64,000 bases of DNA from Ga0077527 sp964486865 (GTDB lineage: Bacteria; Pseudomonadota; Gammaproteobacteria; Burkholderiales; SG8-41), in assembly GCA_964486865.1 (NCBI GenBank), contig CAZAOZ010000010.1:10196-74195 (forward strand), in the 5' to 3' direction. Position 1 is the first letter of the stretch, and the number at the start of each line of letters is the position of its first letter. A model generated the notes under the pieces. That model did not search any database, was not told the origin of the DNA, and saw nothing but the letters and a program-made list of their open reading frames with translations. The translations under genes and the position numbers were made by a program. Positions 27,415 to 35,234 of the stretch are shown one piece after another.

Positions 27415-28850
27415 ATCCATCAACACAACAACAGTCCGGACGCCCGGCGCGCGTGATCGCCGCGGCGGTCGCGCTCGCCTTGCTGGGCGGCTGCGCCTCG
27501 CTCTCCGAGGACGGCGGCTTCAGTTCCGTGCAAAGCGCAGCGAGAGAACGCGGCATCAATCAGGACATGCCATGGATCAAGACTGAGCAGGATGCCGGTA
27601 ACGCCCGCGTATCGGTCAGAAAACTGCTGGCTGCGCCGCTGACCGCGGATACCGCCGTACAGATCGCGTTGATCAACAACCGCGGGCTGCAGGCCACCTA
27701 CTCCGAGCTCGGCATTGCCGAAGCCGACGTGGTACAGGCCGGACGGCTGCGCAATCCGGGTTTTTCTTTCGGACGCTTCACCCGCGCGGACGAAGTGGAG
27801 ATCGAGCGCACTTTTCTGTTCGACATCCTCGGCCTGATTACCATGCCGATCCGCACCGATCTGGAAAAGCGGCGCTTCGAGCTGACCAAAGGCCGCGTCG
27901 CAATGGAAGCGCTGCAGGTGGCCGCCGATACCCGCCGCGCGTACTTCAGCGCAGTCGCCGCGCAGGAAGCCGTCAAATACATGGAGCAAGTCAGGATGGC
28001 CGCGGAAACCAGCGCCGAACTGGCACGCCGCATGGCTGCTGTCGGCAACTTCAGCAAGCTCGACCGGGCGCGCGAGCAGGTGTTTTATGCCGAAACGACG
28101 GCACAACTTGCGCGCGTCAAACAACAAACACTGGCCGAGCGCGAACGACTCACGCGACTGATGGGCCTGTGGGGCGAGGACATCGCTTTCAAACTGCCCG
28201 AACGCCTGCCCGACCTGCCGAAATCAGCACCGGACATCGCCAACCTGGAAGCAACGACGCTGAAGCAACGCCTCGATGTGCAAGGCGCGATGCAGGAAGC
28301 GGAAAACCTCGCCGCTTCGCTCGGCCTGACCAAGGCAACCGGTTTCATCAATGTCATTGAGGTCGGATATTCACGCATCAGCGAAACCCATGAGCCGCGA
28401 AAATCCGGCTACGAAATCGAGTTGCGGCTGCCGATATTCGACTGGGGCGGCGCCCGCGTCGCCCGCGCCGAGCATACCTACATGCAGGCGGTAAACCGCG
28501 CCGCCGACATCGCAGTCAGGGCCCGTTCCGAAGTGCGTGAGGCGTACGCCGCCTACCGCACGACGTACGATCTGGCGCGTCACTACCGCGACGAGATTGT
28601 GCCGCTGCGAAAACGCATCTCCGAAGAAAATCTGCTGCGTTACAACGGCATGCTGATCGGCGTATTCGAGCTGCTCGCCGATGCCCGCCAGCAGGTGGCC
28701 GGCGTCAACGCCTACATCGAGGCCCTGCGCGATTACTGGCTCAGTGAAACCAATCTGAATCTCGCGCTGACCGGCAAGTCACCGGGCGCCATGAGCGTCG
28801 GCAGCAGCAGCGCCCAAGCCGCTGCCGGCGACGCCCAGCCCGGCCACTAA
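27411..28850 (+). CDS. TolC-family outer-membrane lipoprotein
   Basis: This 479-aa outer-membrane factor has a lipobox (VALALLGGCASL). Long helical segments with the OEP pattern are seen, including ALINNRGLQATYSELGIAEADV and VRARSEVREAYAAYRTTYDLA. It lies between a small exported protein (4-bp overlap) and a multicopper oxidase gene 19 bp downstream. No RND pump gene is in this set, so it may serve the cus pump, the HAE1 pump or a copper function of its own. TolC-like lipoproteins next to CopA-type oxidases are frequent in betaproteobacterial copper islands. Confidence 0.82.
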   Translation: MNPSTQQQSGRPARVIAAAVALALLGGCASLSEDGGFSSVQSAARERGINQDMPWIKTEQDAGNARVSVRKLLAAPLTADTAVQIALINNRGLQATYSELGIAEADVVQAGRLRNPGFSFGRFTRADEVEIERTFLFDILGLITMPIRTDLEKRRFELTKGRVAMEALQVAADTRRAYFSAVAAQEAVKYMEQVRMAAETSAELARRMAAVGNFSKLDRAREQVFYAETTAQLARVKQQTLAERERLTRLMGLWGEDIAFKLPERLPDLPKSAPDIANLEATTLKQRLDVQGAMQEAENLAASLGLTKATGFINVIEVGYSRISETHEPRKSGYEIELRLPIFDWGGARVARAEHTYMQAVNRAADIAVRARSEVREAYAAYRTTYDLARHYRDEIVPLRKRISEENLLRYNGMLIGVFELLADARQQVAGVNAYIEALRDYWLSETNLNLALTGKSPGAMSVGSSSAQAAAGDAQPGH

Positions 28851-28869
28851 CACATTTCCCGGAGACACC

Positions 28870-30252
28870 ATGACCTCACGTCGCAATTTTCTACGTACTG
28901 CCGGAGGCGCCCTGCTGGGCGCCGCTGCAGTCAGCAAAGCCGCCCAGGGCGCCGTGCCCGAGGCGCCGATGCAGACCAAACCCGACATGCAGCAACCGCT
29001 GATGCCGCCGAACGGCCGCCCTTACCAACCGGTGGCGACACTCAACGGCTGGACGCTGCCGTGGCGCATGAACAACGGCTGGAAGGAATTCCACCTGATC
29101 GCCGAGCCGGTGCGCCGGCAGATGGCGCCGGGCATGACTGCACACCTGTGGGGCTACAACGGCCAGTCGCCGGGACCGACGATCGAATGCGTCGAAGGCG
29201 ACAAGGTGCGCATTTTCGTCACCAACAAGCTGCCCGAGCACACGACGATCCACTGGCACGGCATCCTGCTGCCCAACGGCATGGACGGCGTCGGCGGGCT
29301 GAACCAGCCGCAGATTCCGGTCGGCAAGACTTTCGTCTATGAATTCGAGATGAAAAAGTCCGGCACCTTCATGTATCACCCGCATGCCGATGAAATGGTG
29401 CAGATGGCGATGGGCATGATGGGCTTTTTCGTGGTTCATCCGAAGAACCCGAATTTCATGAAAGTCGATCGCGATTTCGTGTTTCTGATCAATGCCTACG
29501 ACATCGCGCCCGGCGCCTATACGCCGAAAATCGCCACCATGACGGACTTCAACCTGTGGTCATGGAACAGCCGCGTGTTTCCCGGCATCGACCCTTTCGT
29601 CGTCAGCAAAGGCGACCGGGTGCGCATCCGTTTCGGCAACCTGACCATGACCAATCATCCGATCCACATGCACGGCTACGACTTCGAGGTCACCTGTACC
29701 GACGGCGGCTGGGTGCCGAAGAACGCGCGCTGGCCGGAAGTGACGGTGGATGTAGCGGTCGGCCAGATGCGCGCTTTCGAGTTCGTTGCCGACGCGCCGG
29801 GCGATTGGGCGATCCATTGCCACAAGTCGCACCACACCATGAACGCCATGGGCCACGACGTGCCGACCATGATCGGCGTCGATCACCGCGGTATCGCGCA
29901 GAAAATCATCAATCTGGTACCCGACTACATGGTGATGGGCGAACGCGGCATGGCCGACATGGGCGAGATGGAAATGCCGATTCCCGACAACACGCTGCCG
30001 ATGATGACGGGCACCGGACCGTTCGGCCCGCTGGAAATGGGCGGCATGTTCAGCGTGGTCAAGGTGCGCGAAGGGCTGGCGAAAAACGACTACAAGGATC
30101 CCGGCTGGTACAAGCATCCGCCAGGCACGGTCGCTTACGAGTGGACCGGAGCGGCGCCTGTGGCCGCGCGACCCGCACCAGCCGCCCCCGCCCGCGCAGC
30201 CGCACCCACGCGTGAGTTGCGCGTGCGCAAACCTGCAACACACCAACATTAA
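28870..30252 (+). CDS. Multicopper oxidase (copper resistance)
   Basis: This 460-aa periplasmic oxidase with a Tat signal (SRRNFLRTAGGALLG) is likely to oxidise Cu(I) to the less toxic Cu(II). All four copper motifs are present: HWHG, HPHADE, HPIHMHG and HCHKSHHTMNAM. In the last, the Cys, the His five residues on and the Met ten residues on form the type 1 site. Its length is at the short end for CopA-type enzymes. A Met-rich stretch (MADMGEMEMPIPDNTLPMM) may bind extra Cu(I), and the C-terminus is Pro/Ala-rich. A cupredoxin gene follows 22 bp downstream, a likely electron or copper partner. Confidence 0.9.
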   Translation: MTSRRNFLRTAGGALLGAAAVSKAAQGAVPEAPMQTKPDMQQPLMPPNGRPYQPVATLNGWTLPWRMNNGWKEFHLIAEPVRRQMAPGMTAHLWGYNGQSPGPTIECVEGDKVRIFVTNKLPEHTTIHWHGILLPNGMDGVGGLNQPQIPVGKTFVYEFEMKKSGTFMYHPHADEMVQMAMGMMGFFVVHPKNPNFMKVDRDFVFLINAYDIAPGAYTPKIATMTDFNLWSWNSRVFPGIDPFVVSKGDRVRIRFGNLTMTNHPIHMHGYDFEVTCTDGGWVPKNARWPEVTVDVAVGQMRAFEFVADAPGDWAIHCHKSHHTMNAMGHDVPTMIGVDHRGIAQKIINLVPDYMVMGERGMADMGEMEMPIPDNTLPMMTGTGPFGPLEMGGMFSVVKVREGLAKNDYKDPGWYKHPPGTVAYEWTGAAPVAARPAPAAPARAAAPTRELRVRKPATHQH

Positions 30253-30274
30253 CCCAACCAAGGAAAAACTTGTT

Positions 30275-30754
30275 ATGAAACAAATAGTTGCGATGATACT
30301 TCTCGGCGGCCTCCTGTCCGGTCACGCGTGGGCGCACGGCGATCCGAAGAAACCCTCGGCGAAAAAAGCTGTTGCCGAAGAAAAGGCCTTCGGGCGCGAA
30401 GGTGATCCCAAAAAAGTCACCCGTACCATTCAGGTGGACATGACCGACACCATGCGCTATTCGCCGATGGAAATTACCGTCCAGCGCGGCGACACCGTGC
30501 GCTTCGTCGCGAAGAACTCCGGCAAGGTCATGCACGAAATGGTGCTCGGCACACTGCCGGAGCTGAAGGAACATCTCGAACTCATGAGAAAACACCCGGG
30601 CATGGAACACGATGAGCCGCACATGGCGCACGTGAAACCCGCCAAAACGGCGCAAATGGTGTGGGAGTTCACCAAGGCCGGTGAGTTCTACTACGGCTGC
30701 CTGATGCCGGGGCACTTCGAGGCCGGCATGATCGGCAAAGTCATCGTCAGGTAA
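30275..30754 (+). CDS. Periplasmic cupredoxin
   Basis: This 159-aa exported type 1 copper protein has a signal peptide ending SGHAWAHGD. The ligand set is visible: His in KVMHEMVLG, then Cys, His and Met in YYGCLMPGHFEAGM. Extra Met/His residues (HPGMEHDEPHMAH) sit between them. The start ATG at 30275 follows AAGGA. It lies between the multicopper oxidase and cusF and probably shuttles copper or electrons. Its last residues are echoed by a decayed fragment at 32091-32153. Confidence 0.88.
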   Translation: MKQIVAMILLGGLLSGHAWAHGDPKKPSAKKAVAEEKAFGREGDPKKVTRTIQVDMTDTMRYSPMEITVQRGDTVRFVAKNSGKVMHEMVLGTLPELKEHLELMRKHPGMEHDEPHMAHVKPAKTAQMVWEFTKAGEFYYGCLMPGHFEAGMIGKVIVR

Positions 30755-30800
30755 GAGAGAACCACCTGCACGAGAAACGCGCAACACTGATGCTTATGGC

Positions 30801-30834
30801 CTGCGTCCGACCGGGAATTTCCGGTCGGACGCAG
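30801..30834. other. Perfect 14-bp hairpin between cupredoxin and cusF genes
   Basis: CTGCGTCCGACCGG (30801-30814) pairs perfectly with CCGGTCGGACGCAG (30821-30834) around GAATTT. No T-run follows, so it is not a classical terminator; an mRNA processing or stability element is possible. Confidence 0.75.
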
Positions 30835-30913
30835 ACCGCGGACGGGATCAACATTCGCTACAGCCCGCACGGAAATCAACCTTGAACACCACCACAACAG
30901 AGGAGTCACCATC

Positions 30914-31246
30914 ATGAAACTCAAAATCATCACCCCCCTTGTGCTCGCCCTGATCATGCCGGCCGCGGGTTATGCAGTCGAAGCGCATCACCAGCCGGCC
31001 GCCGCTGGCGCCGCAAACTCAGTGCCGATGAGCGACGGCGAAGTGCGCAAAGTCGATAAAGAGACGCAAAAGGTCACCATCAAGCACGGCCCGATCGAGA
31101 ATCTGGGCATGCCGGCGATGACCATGGTGTTCCGTGTATCCAATCCCGCCATGCTCGGCCAGTTGAACACAGGAGACAAAGTCCGGTTCTCGGCCGACAA
31201 GGTTGGCGGCGTGTACACGGTGACCAAAGTCGAAATTGCAAAATAG
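30914..31246 (+). CDS. cusF: CusF-like periplasmic copper-binding protein
   Basis: This 110-aa exported OB-fold metallochaperone has a signal peptide (LVLALIMPAAGYAVEA). The metal site aligns as KHGPIENLGMPAMTM: the His and the two Met ligands are kept, but the Trp that caps Cu(I) in E. coli CusF is replaced by Met. That could open the site or add a ligand. It would bind Cu(I)/Ag(I) in the periplasm and hand it to the CusABC pump, whose CusB carries a second CusF domain retaining the Trp. It is separated from the cupredoxin gene by a strong hairpin. Confidence 0.88.
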   Translation: MKLKIITPLVLALIMPAAGYAVEAHHQPAAAGAANSVPMSDGEVRKVDKETQKVTIKHGPIENLGMPAMTMVFRVSNPAMLGQLNTGDKVRFSADKVGGVYTVTKVEIAK

Positions 31247-31333
31247 GCGATGCCCGCTCGCGGCCATCATGCATCGTGCTCCGGCCTGATTGCACCACTC
31301 CGCGCTTGCCACGTTACCTGAGGGAGCCGTCCG

Positions 31334-31978
31334 ATGGAGAATGAACACTATATTCCGCCGCTCCGTTACAGATGGCTGACCCGGCTCTATGATCCGGTCG
31401 TGCATTGGACCACGCGCGAGGCTGCGTTCAAGCAGGCCCTTGTGGCGCAGCTCGCGGGCGCTCGCCCGCGCCGCGTTCTTGACTTGGGATGCGGCACCGG
31501 CACGCTCACCATCGCGATTGCCAGCTCCATGCCGGATACCGCAGTCGCCGGGCTCGACGCAGACCATGAGGCGCTCAAAATCGCTGCCGGCAAGGCCCGG
31601 CGCTCGGCGGTCAAGATAGAACTGCATCAGGGATTCAGCGATGCGCTGCCTTTCGAAAATGCCCGATTCGATGGCGTGGCAAGCAGCCTGTTTTTCCACC
31701 ATCTCACGCGCGAAGCAAAGCTGGCTGCGCTACGGGAAGTGCGTCGGGTACTCGCCCCCGGGGGCCTGCTGCACATCGCTGATTGGGGCAAACCGGAAAA
31801 TGTCCTGATGCGCTGCCTTTTCTTCCCCGTCCAGTTGCTGGATGGCTTCGAAACCACCCGGGACTCGGTCATCGGCGCATTGCCTGAACTGATGCGGAAA
31901 TCCGGATTTCCGGAAACCGCCGAAACCGCAAGCTTTGCCACGCCGCTGGGCACGATGCGCCTGCACCGGGCAGCGTAG
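31334..31978 (+). CDS. Class I SAM-dependent methyltransferase
   Basis: This 214-aa cytoplasmic methyltransferase of the UbiE-like type carries SAM motif I at VLDLGCGTGTLTIAIA, followed by GLDADHEAL and the motif around SSLFFHHLTREAKLAALREV. It starts MENEHYIPPLRYRWLTRLYDP, and the ATG has a GGGAG site. It lies inside the copper island after cusF, on the same strand. The substrate is unknown. Similar proteins occur in metal-resistance clusters, but no arsenic-specific Cys set of ArsM is present. Confidence 0.82.
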   Translation: MENEHYIPPLRYRWLTRLYDPVVHWTTREAAFKQALVAQLAGARPRRVLDLGCGTGTLTIAIASSMPDTAVAGLDADHEALKIAAGKARRSAVKIELHQGFSDALPFENARFDGVASSLFFHHLTREAKLAALREVRRVLAPGGLLHIADWGKPENVLMRCLFFPVQLLDGFETTRDSVIGALPELMRKSGFPETAETASFATPLGTMRLHRAA

Positions 31979-32090
31979 CCTTGCGGACCGCACCTTGAAA
32001 CAGCCTCACCGCCGGACTCAAGCATGAGAAACCGCACTGCAACAACGGATTTCACGCGAGATTTCCCGTGCGCCCTGTTCGCGCCTGTCA

Positions 32091-32153
32091 TGGCTGTTGC
32101 CGTGACACTGCGAAGCCGGCATGATCGGCAAAATCAACGTAACCGCGAGGTGA
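32091..32153 (+). pseudogene. Remnant of a second cupredoxin gene (C-terminus only)
   Basis: Read in one frame, this stretch gives WLLP*HCEAGMIGKINVTAR and a stop. It matches the C-terminal copper loop of cupredoxins (CLxPGHxEAGMIGK, compare the intact gene ending at 30754). The ligand Cys is changed to Trp and the Gly is replaced by TGA. No convincing coding remains upstream. It appears to be a decayed paralog directly ahead of the DUF411 gene. Confidence 0.6.
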
Positions 32154-32157
32154 TGAC

Positions 32158-32598
32158 ATGACCAACAGACGCACTTTCATGCTGGCGCTCTCCGCTGCTG
32201 CAATTTCAGGAGCGGTGTCCGCCGCACAACCGCCGCAGGTGGATGTTTATCTCAACCCGACGTGAGGCTGCTGCGGCGCGTGGATGGATCATCTGCGCGC
32301 CAACGGCTTCCGGGTGAAGTCGATTGCAGTCGAAGATACCGGTGTCGAGCGCCGGCGCCGCGGCATTCCCGATGAGCTCGGCGGCTGCCATACCGCGGTG
32401 GTGGATGGTTACGCCATCGAAGGCCATGTGCCGGCACGCGAAATCAAACGCCTGCTGGCCGAACGTCCGGTCGCCGCCGGCCTCGCCGTGCCGGGCATGC
32501 CGGCCGGCTCGCCCGGCATGGAGGGCACACGCACCGACCGCTACAACGTACTGCTGGTGGACAAGCGTGGCCGTTATTCCGTTTACGCCCGTTACTGA
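32158..32598 (+). CDS. DUF411 metal-binding protein with in-frame TGA (possible selenoprotein or recent pseudogene)
   Basis: Read through one TGA, the frame gives 146 residues of a DUF411 protein. It starts with a signal-like segment (RRTFMLALSAAAISGAVSAA), then VDVYLNPT, the TGA at 32263-32265 (codon 36), and GCCGAWMDHLRANGF. The later family motifs are GGCHTAVVDGYAIEGHVPA and GLAVPGMPAGSPGME, ending VYARY. In the family the interrupted position is Cys of PTCGCC. There is no other stop or frameshift in 111 downstream codons. Directly after the TGA lies a hairpin with SECIS-like geometry, annotated separately. Either UGA is read as selenocysteine, or a single TGC-to-TGA change has just inactivated the gene. 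DUF411 proteins are copper-island periplasmic metal binders. Confidence 0.6.
32275..32301 (+). promoter_or_regulatory. SECIS-like hairpin after the DUF411 TGA
   Basis: Bases 32275-32286 pair with 32290-32301: six G-C pairs (GGCGCG/CGCGCC), two G-U wobbles, then GATG/CATC, closing a triloop GAU. The loop starts 21 nt after the TGA and begins with G. Both features lie within the usual range for bacterial SECIS elements. The hairpin is in GC-rich coding sequence, so chance is not excluded. Confidence 0.4.
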
Positions 32599-32715
32599 TA
32601 CTCAAAACCAGTCGACAGAAAACATGTTTAAAACAAACGGTATTTTGAGCCGGCCAGGTTGGCACGAGCCCATTTTTTTAATGCGGAGCAGCAATCCGCC
32701 ATTGCCTGCCGGCGC

Positions 32716-32729
32716 TTGATCCATATCAG
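32716..32729. promoter_or_regulatory. Near-match FNR/DNR box
   Basis: TTGATCCATATCAG matches TTGAT-N4-ATCAA except for the last base. It lies about 67-80 bp upstream of the start at 32796. Confidence 0.35.
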
Positions 32730-32795
32730 TACCCGGCGCGTGTCGGCACGGAAATATTTTACATGAGTAAAGTCAGTCTCAGGAGTTTCAGCATC

Positions 32796-33167
32796 ATGCG
32801 ATTGGTCGCGATACTGATCGCTTTGCTGTTCGCCCCTTTGACAGCCGCGGCAACAGGTTCCGCTGCGCACGCTTCAGGGCATGCGGAACATGGCGCCGGC
32901 GGCGGCCACTGCGCCGACCATTGCCTGGGCATGTGGGAGCGCCTGGGTTCCCCGGCACAGACACCTGTGCATTGCCATCTCCAGTCCCCGCAGCCGCAAA
33001 GCAGCGGGCTGAACCGGGCGCCGGTCACAGGTGATCTGCCATTGCCGGTACTGCACGCCACATCCGCTCCCGCCCGGGAAACGGCAGCGCGCCTGCCCGT
33101 CACTGCGGCCCACGCCCCCATCCCCGCTCCACCCCGCTTCATCCTGTTCGGCAACTTCCGCAGCTAG
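32796..33167 (+). CDS. Small exported His/Cys protein (copper-island type)
   Basis: This 123-aa exported protein has a signal peptide (MRLVAILIALLFAPLTAAA) followed by a His/Cys region (HASGHAEHGAGGGHCADHC) and a Pro/Ala-rich remainder ending RFILFGNFRS. The ATG at 32796 has an AGGAG site and places the signal peptide at the N-terminus; an in-frame ATG at 32763 is less likely. It resembles the other small His/Cys proteins of this island and may bind metal in the periplasm. No family is assigned. Confidence 0.55.
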   Translation: MRLVAILIALLFAPLTAAATGSAAHASGHAEHGAGGGHCADHCLGMWERLGSPAQTPVHCHLQSPQPQSSGLNRAPVTGDLPLPVLHATSAPARETAARLPVTAAHAPIPAPPRFILFGNFRS

Positions 33168-33325
33168 CTCCTGTCCGGCACAACGCACCGGAACAATCTT
33201 TGACGATGCACCACCGCACCGGGGGTCCCCCGGAGCCTTCTTGTTTCATTTACTGTTTCATTTACTCAATGTGCACATCGGCAGCCGGAAGAGGTCAACT
33301 CCGCAGCACCGGGGATAACGCCTGC

Positions 33326-33910
33326 ATGCGTGAGCATCGCTGGGCGCTGCATTTTATGCCGCTCTTCCTGTTCTGGATCAGCCTCAACGCTCTTGCAGAG
33401 CCCGCAATCAGCATAGAACGCGACGGGGACATCATCCGCGTGGAAGCGCAGCTGCAAGTCGATGCGCACCATCACATCGCCTGGCAGGTATTGACCGATT
33501 ACAACAACCTTTCCCGCTTTGTCCCGGGCATGCAGGTCAGCCGCATAGTCAGCAGCCCGGGCGAACCCCTGCTGCTGAAGCAGATCGGGCAAACCGGCTT
33601 TCTGGTGTTCACATTACCCGTCGAGGTTGTGGTGCAGATCACGGAGACGCCGCTTGAGGCAATAAACTTTTCAGCAGTCAGCGGGAATTTGAAAAGCATG
33701 TCCGGAAAGTGGCGCATCAAGCAACAGGACGACAGGACGTTGGTGACCTATCAAAGCAGCATCGTTCCGGGTTTCTGGATACCGCTTCTGATCGGAACCG
33801 TAGTCATCGGCCAGGATGTAAGAAGCAAGATGGCGGGCATAGCCGAGGAGATGCAACGACGTGCCGCATCCGAAATACCCGGAAAATCCGGGCAGGCAGT
33901 GCAGCAGTGA
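33326..33910 (+). CDS. SRPBCC/START-like exported protein
   Basis: This 194-aa protein has a signal segment (FMPLFLFWISLNALAEP) and a polyketide-cyclase/COQ10-type helix-grip domain: VDAHHHIAWQVLTDYNNLSRFVPGM near the N-terminus, SGKWRIKQQDDRTLVTYQSSI in the middle, and a long C-terminal helix. The domain usually binds a hydrophobic ligand. Its role next to copper genes is unknown. The ATG at 33326 is preferred with GGGGA upstream; the open frame extends to 33200 through a short 12-bp tandem duplication. Confidence 0.7.
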   Translation: MREHRWALHFMPLFLFWISLNALAEPAISIERDGDIIRVEAQLQVDAHHHIAWQVLTDYNNLSRFVPGMQVSRIVSSPGEPLLLKQIGQTGFLVFTLPVEVVVQITETPLEAINFSAVSGNLKSMSGKWRIKQQDDRTLVTYQSSIVPGFWIPLLIGTVVIGQDVRSKMAGIAEEMQRRAASEIPGKSGQAVQQ

Positions 33911-33963
33911 TGTGATTTTCAGCACGGGCGGAAGCACGCCCATTGGTAAAGGAGCATGACAAC

Positions 33964-34191
33964 ATGTACGGATTTGATCATGGCGTTTGGATGCTGGGCG
34001 GGTGGATGGTGATGCTGGCGCTATGGCTGTTGCCATTTGCCATCTTGTTTATGGCAATCAAAATCTTCTTCGACAGATTCAAGGCGACCGCCGGCAAAAG
34101 CGCGCTCGAAATACTGGAAGAAGCTTATGCCAGCGGAAATATCAGCCGGGAAGAGTTCCTGCAAAAGCGCGATGACTTGCAGAAAAAATAA
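33964..34191 (+). CDS. Small membrane protein with SHOCT domain
   Basis: This 75-aa protein has one transmembrane segment (WMVMLALWLLPFAILFMAI) and a C-terminal SHOCT motif (ALEILEEAYASGNISREEF). Such proteins are frequent in copper-resistance clusters and are thought to mediate oligomerisation. The ATG at 33964 has an AAGGAG site. Confidence 0.75.
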   Translation: MYGFDHGVWMLGGWMVMLALWLLPFAILFMAIKIFFDRFKATAGKSALEILEEAYASGNISREEFLQKRDDLQKK

Positions 34192-34326
34192 TGCCGAATG
34201 ACTTTTGAGCGGCAACGTGAAATCAGTTCCATTGCCACCTGGCGCTGTACGGCGGACGCCAATAAACGGCAGCGATCGCCACGACTGGATTACACGTAAC
34301 GTAACCAACTCTCAAGGAGCCCATTT

Positions 34327-34617
34327 ATGAAACACGGCACAATGAAAACCCTGGTCTTTGTTCTGACTGCCGCCATGGCCACGACAGCACTTGCCCAAGG
34401 CCGGCATGACGAAAAACCGCACGCTCAGCAAAAACCTGCCCAGGTATCCAAAGAAGACGGGGTTCGCGCTCCGCCAATGACTGGAGGCCGGCATGACGAG
34501 CGTCCGCACGGCCCTCCCAAAAAAGCCGTCAAAAAAGACACCGCGGGCAAGACAGACGATATGCACAAAAAGGACATGATGAAAAATGAAAGCGATATGG
34601 GCAAAGGCATGAAGTAA
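34327..34617 (+). CDS. Small exported Lys/His-rich protein with internal repeat
   Basis: This 96-aa protein has a signal peptide (TLVFVLTAAMATTALAQ). The mature part has two copies of a GRHDExPH motif (GRHDEKPHAQQKP and GRHDERPHGPPKK) and a Lys/Asp/Met-rich tail. It is probably periplasmic and could bind metal; no family is recognised. It is followed by the YHS protein 24 bp downstream on the same strand. Confidence 0.6.
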   Translation: MKHGTMKTLVFVLTAAMATTALAQGRHDEKPHAQQKPAQVSKEDGVRAPPMTGGRHDERPHGPPKKAVKKDTAGKTDDMHKKDMMKNESDMGKGMK

Positions 34618-34641
34618 GGAATACAGTGAAAGGAGAATCCC

Positions 34642-34959
34642 ATGGATACGGAAAGCCTGAAAAGCCTGGTCTGGCTGGTGGTCTGGGGCGGCCTGTTCTA
34701 CGTGATGATGCGCTACGGCTGCGGCGCGCACATGATGGGAGGTCACAGTCATGGCGGTCGCCCTGACCGCGAACCCGCAGCAGCGGATGGCACCAAAGAT
34801 CCCGTATGCGGAATGCCGGTTGATCCGAGCCATGCAAAAGCAGCATCGGTGCATGGCGGCAGAATCTATTACTTCTGTTCGGCTTCCTGCCGGGAAAAAT
34901 TCGAGCAGAACCCCGCCAAATTCGTCTCAACCCGATCACAGGAGGCGCATCATGAATAA
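34642..34959 (+). CDS. YHS-domain membrane protein
   Basis: This 105-aa protein has an N-terminal membrane segment (SLVWLVVWGGLFYVMMRYG) followed by a His-rich linker (HMMGGHSHGGRPD). It ends in a YHS metal-binding domain with DPVCGMPVDPSHA and YYFCSASCREKFEQNPAKF. YHS domains bind copper or other soft metals and often accompany P1B ATPases. Its end overlaps the next gene by 8 bp. The ATG has an AAAGGAG site. Confidence 0.85.
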   Translation: MDTESLKSLVWLVVWGGLFYVMMRYGCGAHMMGGHSHGGRPDREPAAADGTKDPVCGMPVDPSHAKAASVHGGRIYYFCSASCREKFEQNPAKFVSTRSQEAHHE

Positions 34960-35218
34960 ACTCGACTGGCGTGTTGTGGGTCTCGCCGCAGGCTTTTTCC
35001 TGATGACCAGCTATGTCATCTGCGTGGCCGGCGACCTTGTGTTCGACCATCGCATGTACGAAGTTTGGCTGAAGCTCCTGCCCGGATTTACCTGGCTGAC
35101 CTGGCCCAGCTTCCTGCTCGGGCTGCTCGAAACGTTCCTCTACGGTATTTATTTCGGCCTGGTGTTTGCTCCTTTGTACAACTTTTTCCAGAGCTGGCTG
35201 TCGCCGCAAGGCAGATAA
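34952..35218 (+). CDS. Small two-TM membrane protein (DUF5676-like)
   Basis: This 88-aa protein, MNKLDWRVVGLAAGFFLM onward, has two or three hydrophobic stretches and a C-terminal YGIYFGLVFAPLYNFFQSW. I place it with the DUF5676-type membrane proteins that accompany YHS proteins and copper ATPases. The ATG at 34952 has an AGGAGG site inside the end of the YHS gene. Function unknown. Confidence 0.72.
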   Translation: MNKLDWRVVGLAAGFFLMTSYVICVAGDLVFDHRMYEVWLKLLPGFTWLTWPSFLLGLLETFLYGIYFGLVFAPLYNFFQSWLSPQGR

Positions 35219-35234
35219 GGCCCGGCATGGGCGC

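Noticed and set aside
32284..32598. Separate short gene starting at the ATG after the TGA
   Set aside because: It lacks a ribosome-binding site and would begin inside the DUF411 domain, so the read-through or broken full frame explains it better.
33242..33265. 12-bp tandem duplication TGTTTCATTTAC
   Set aside because: Short and isolated, in the leader of the START-like gene; likely a chance or slippage duplication.
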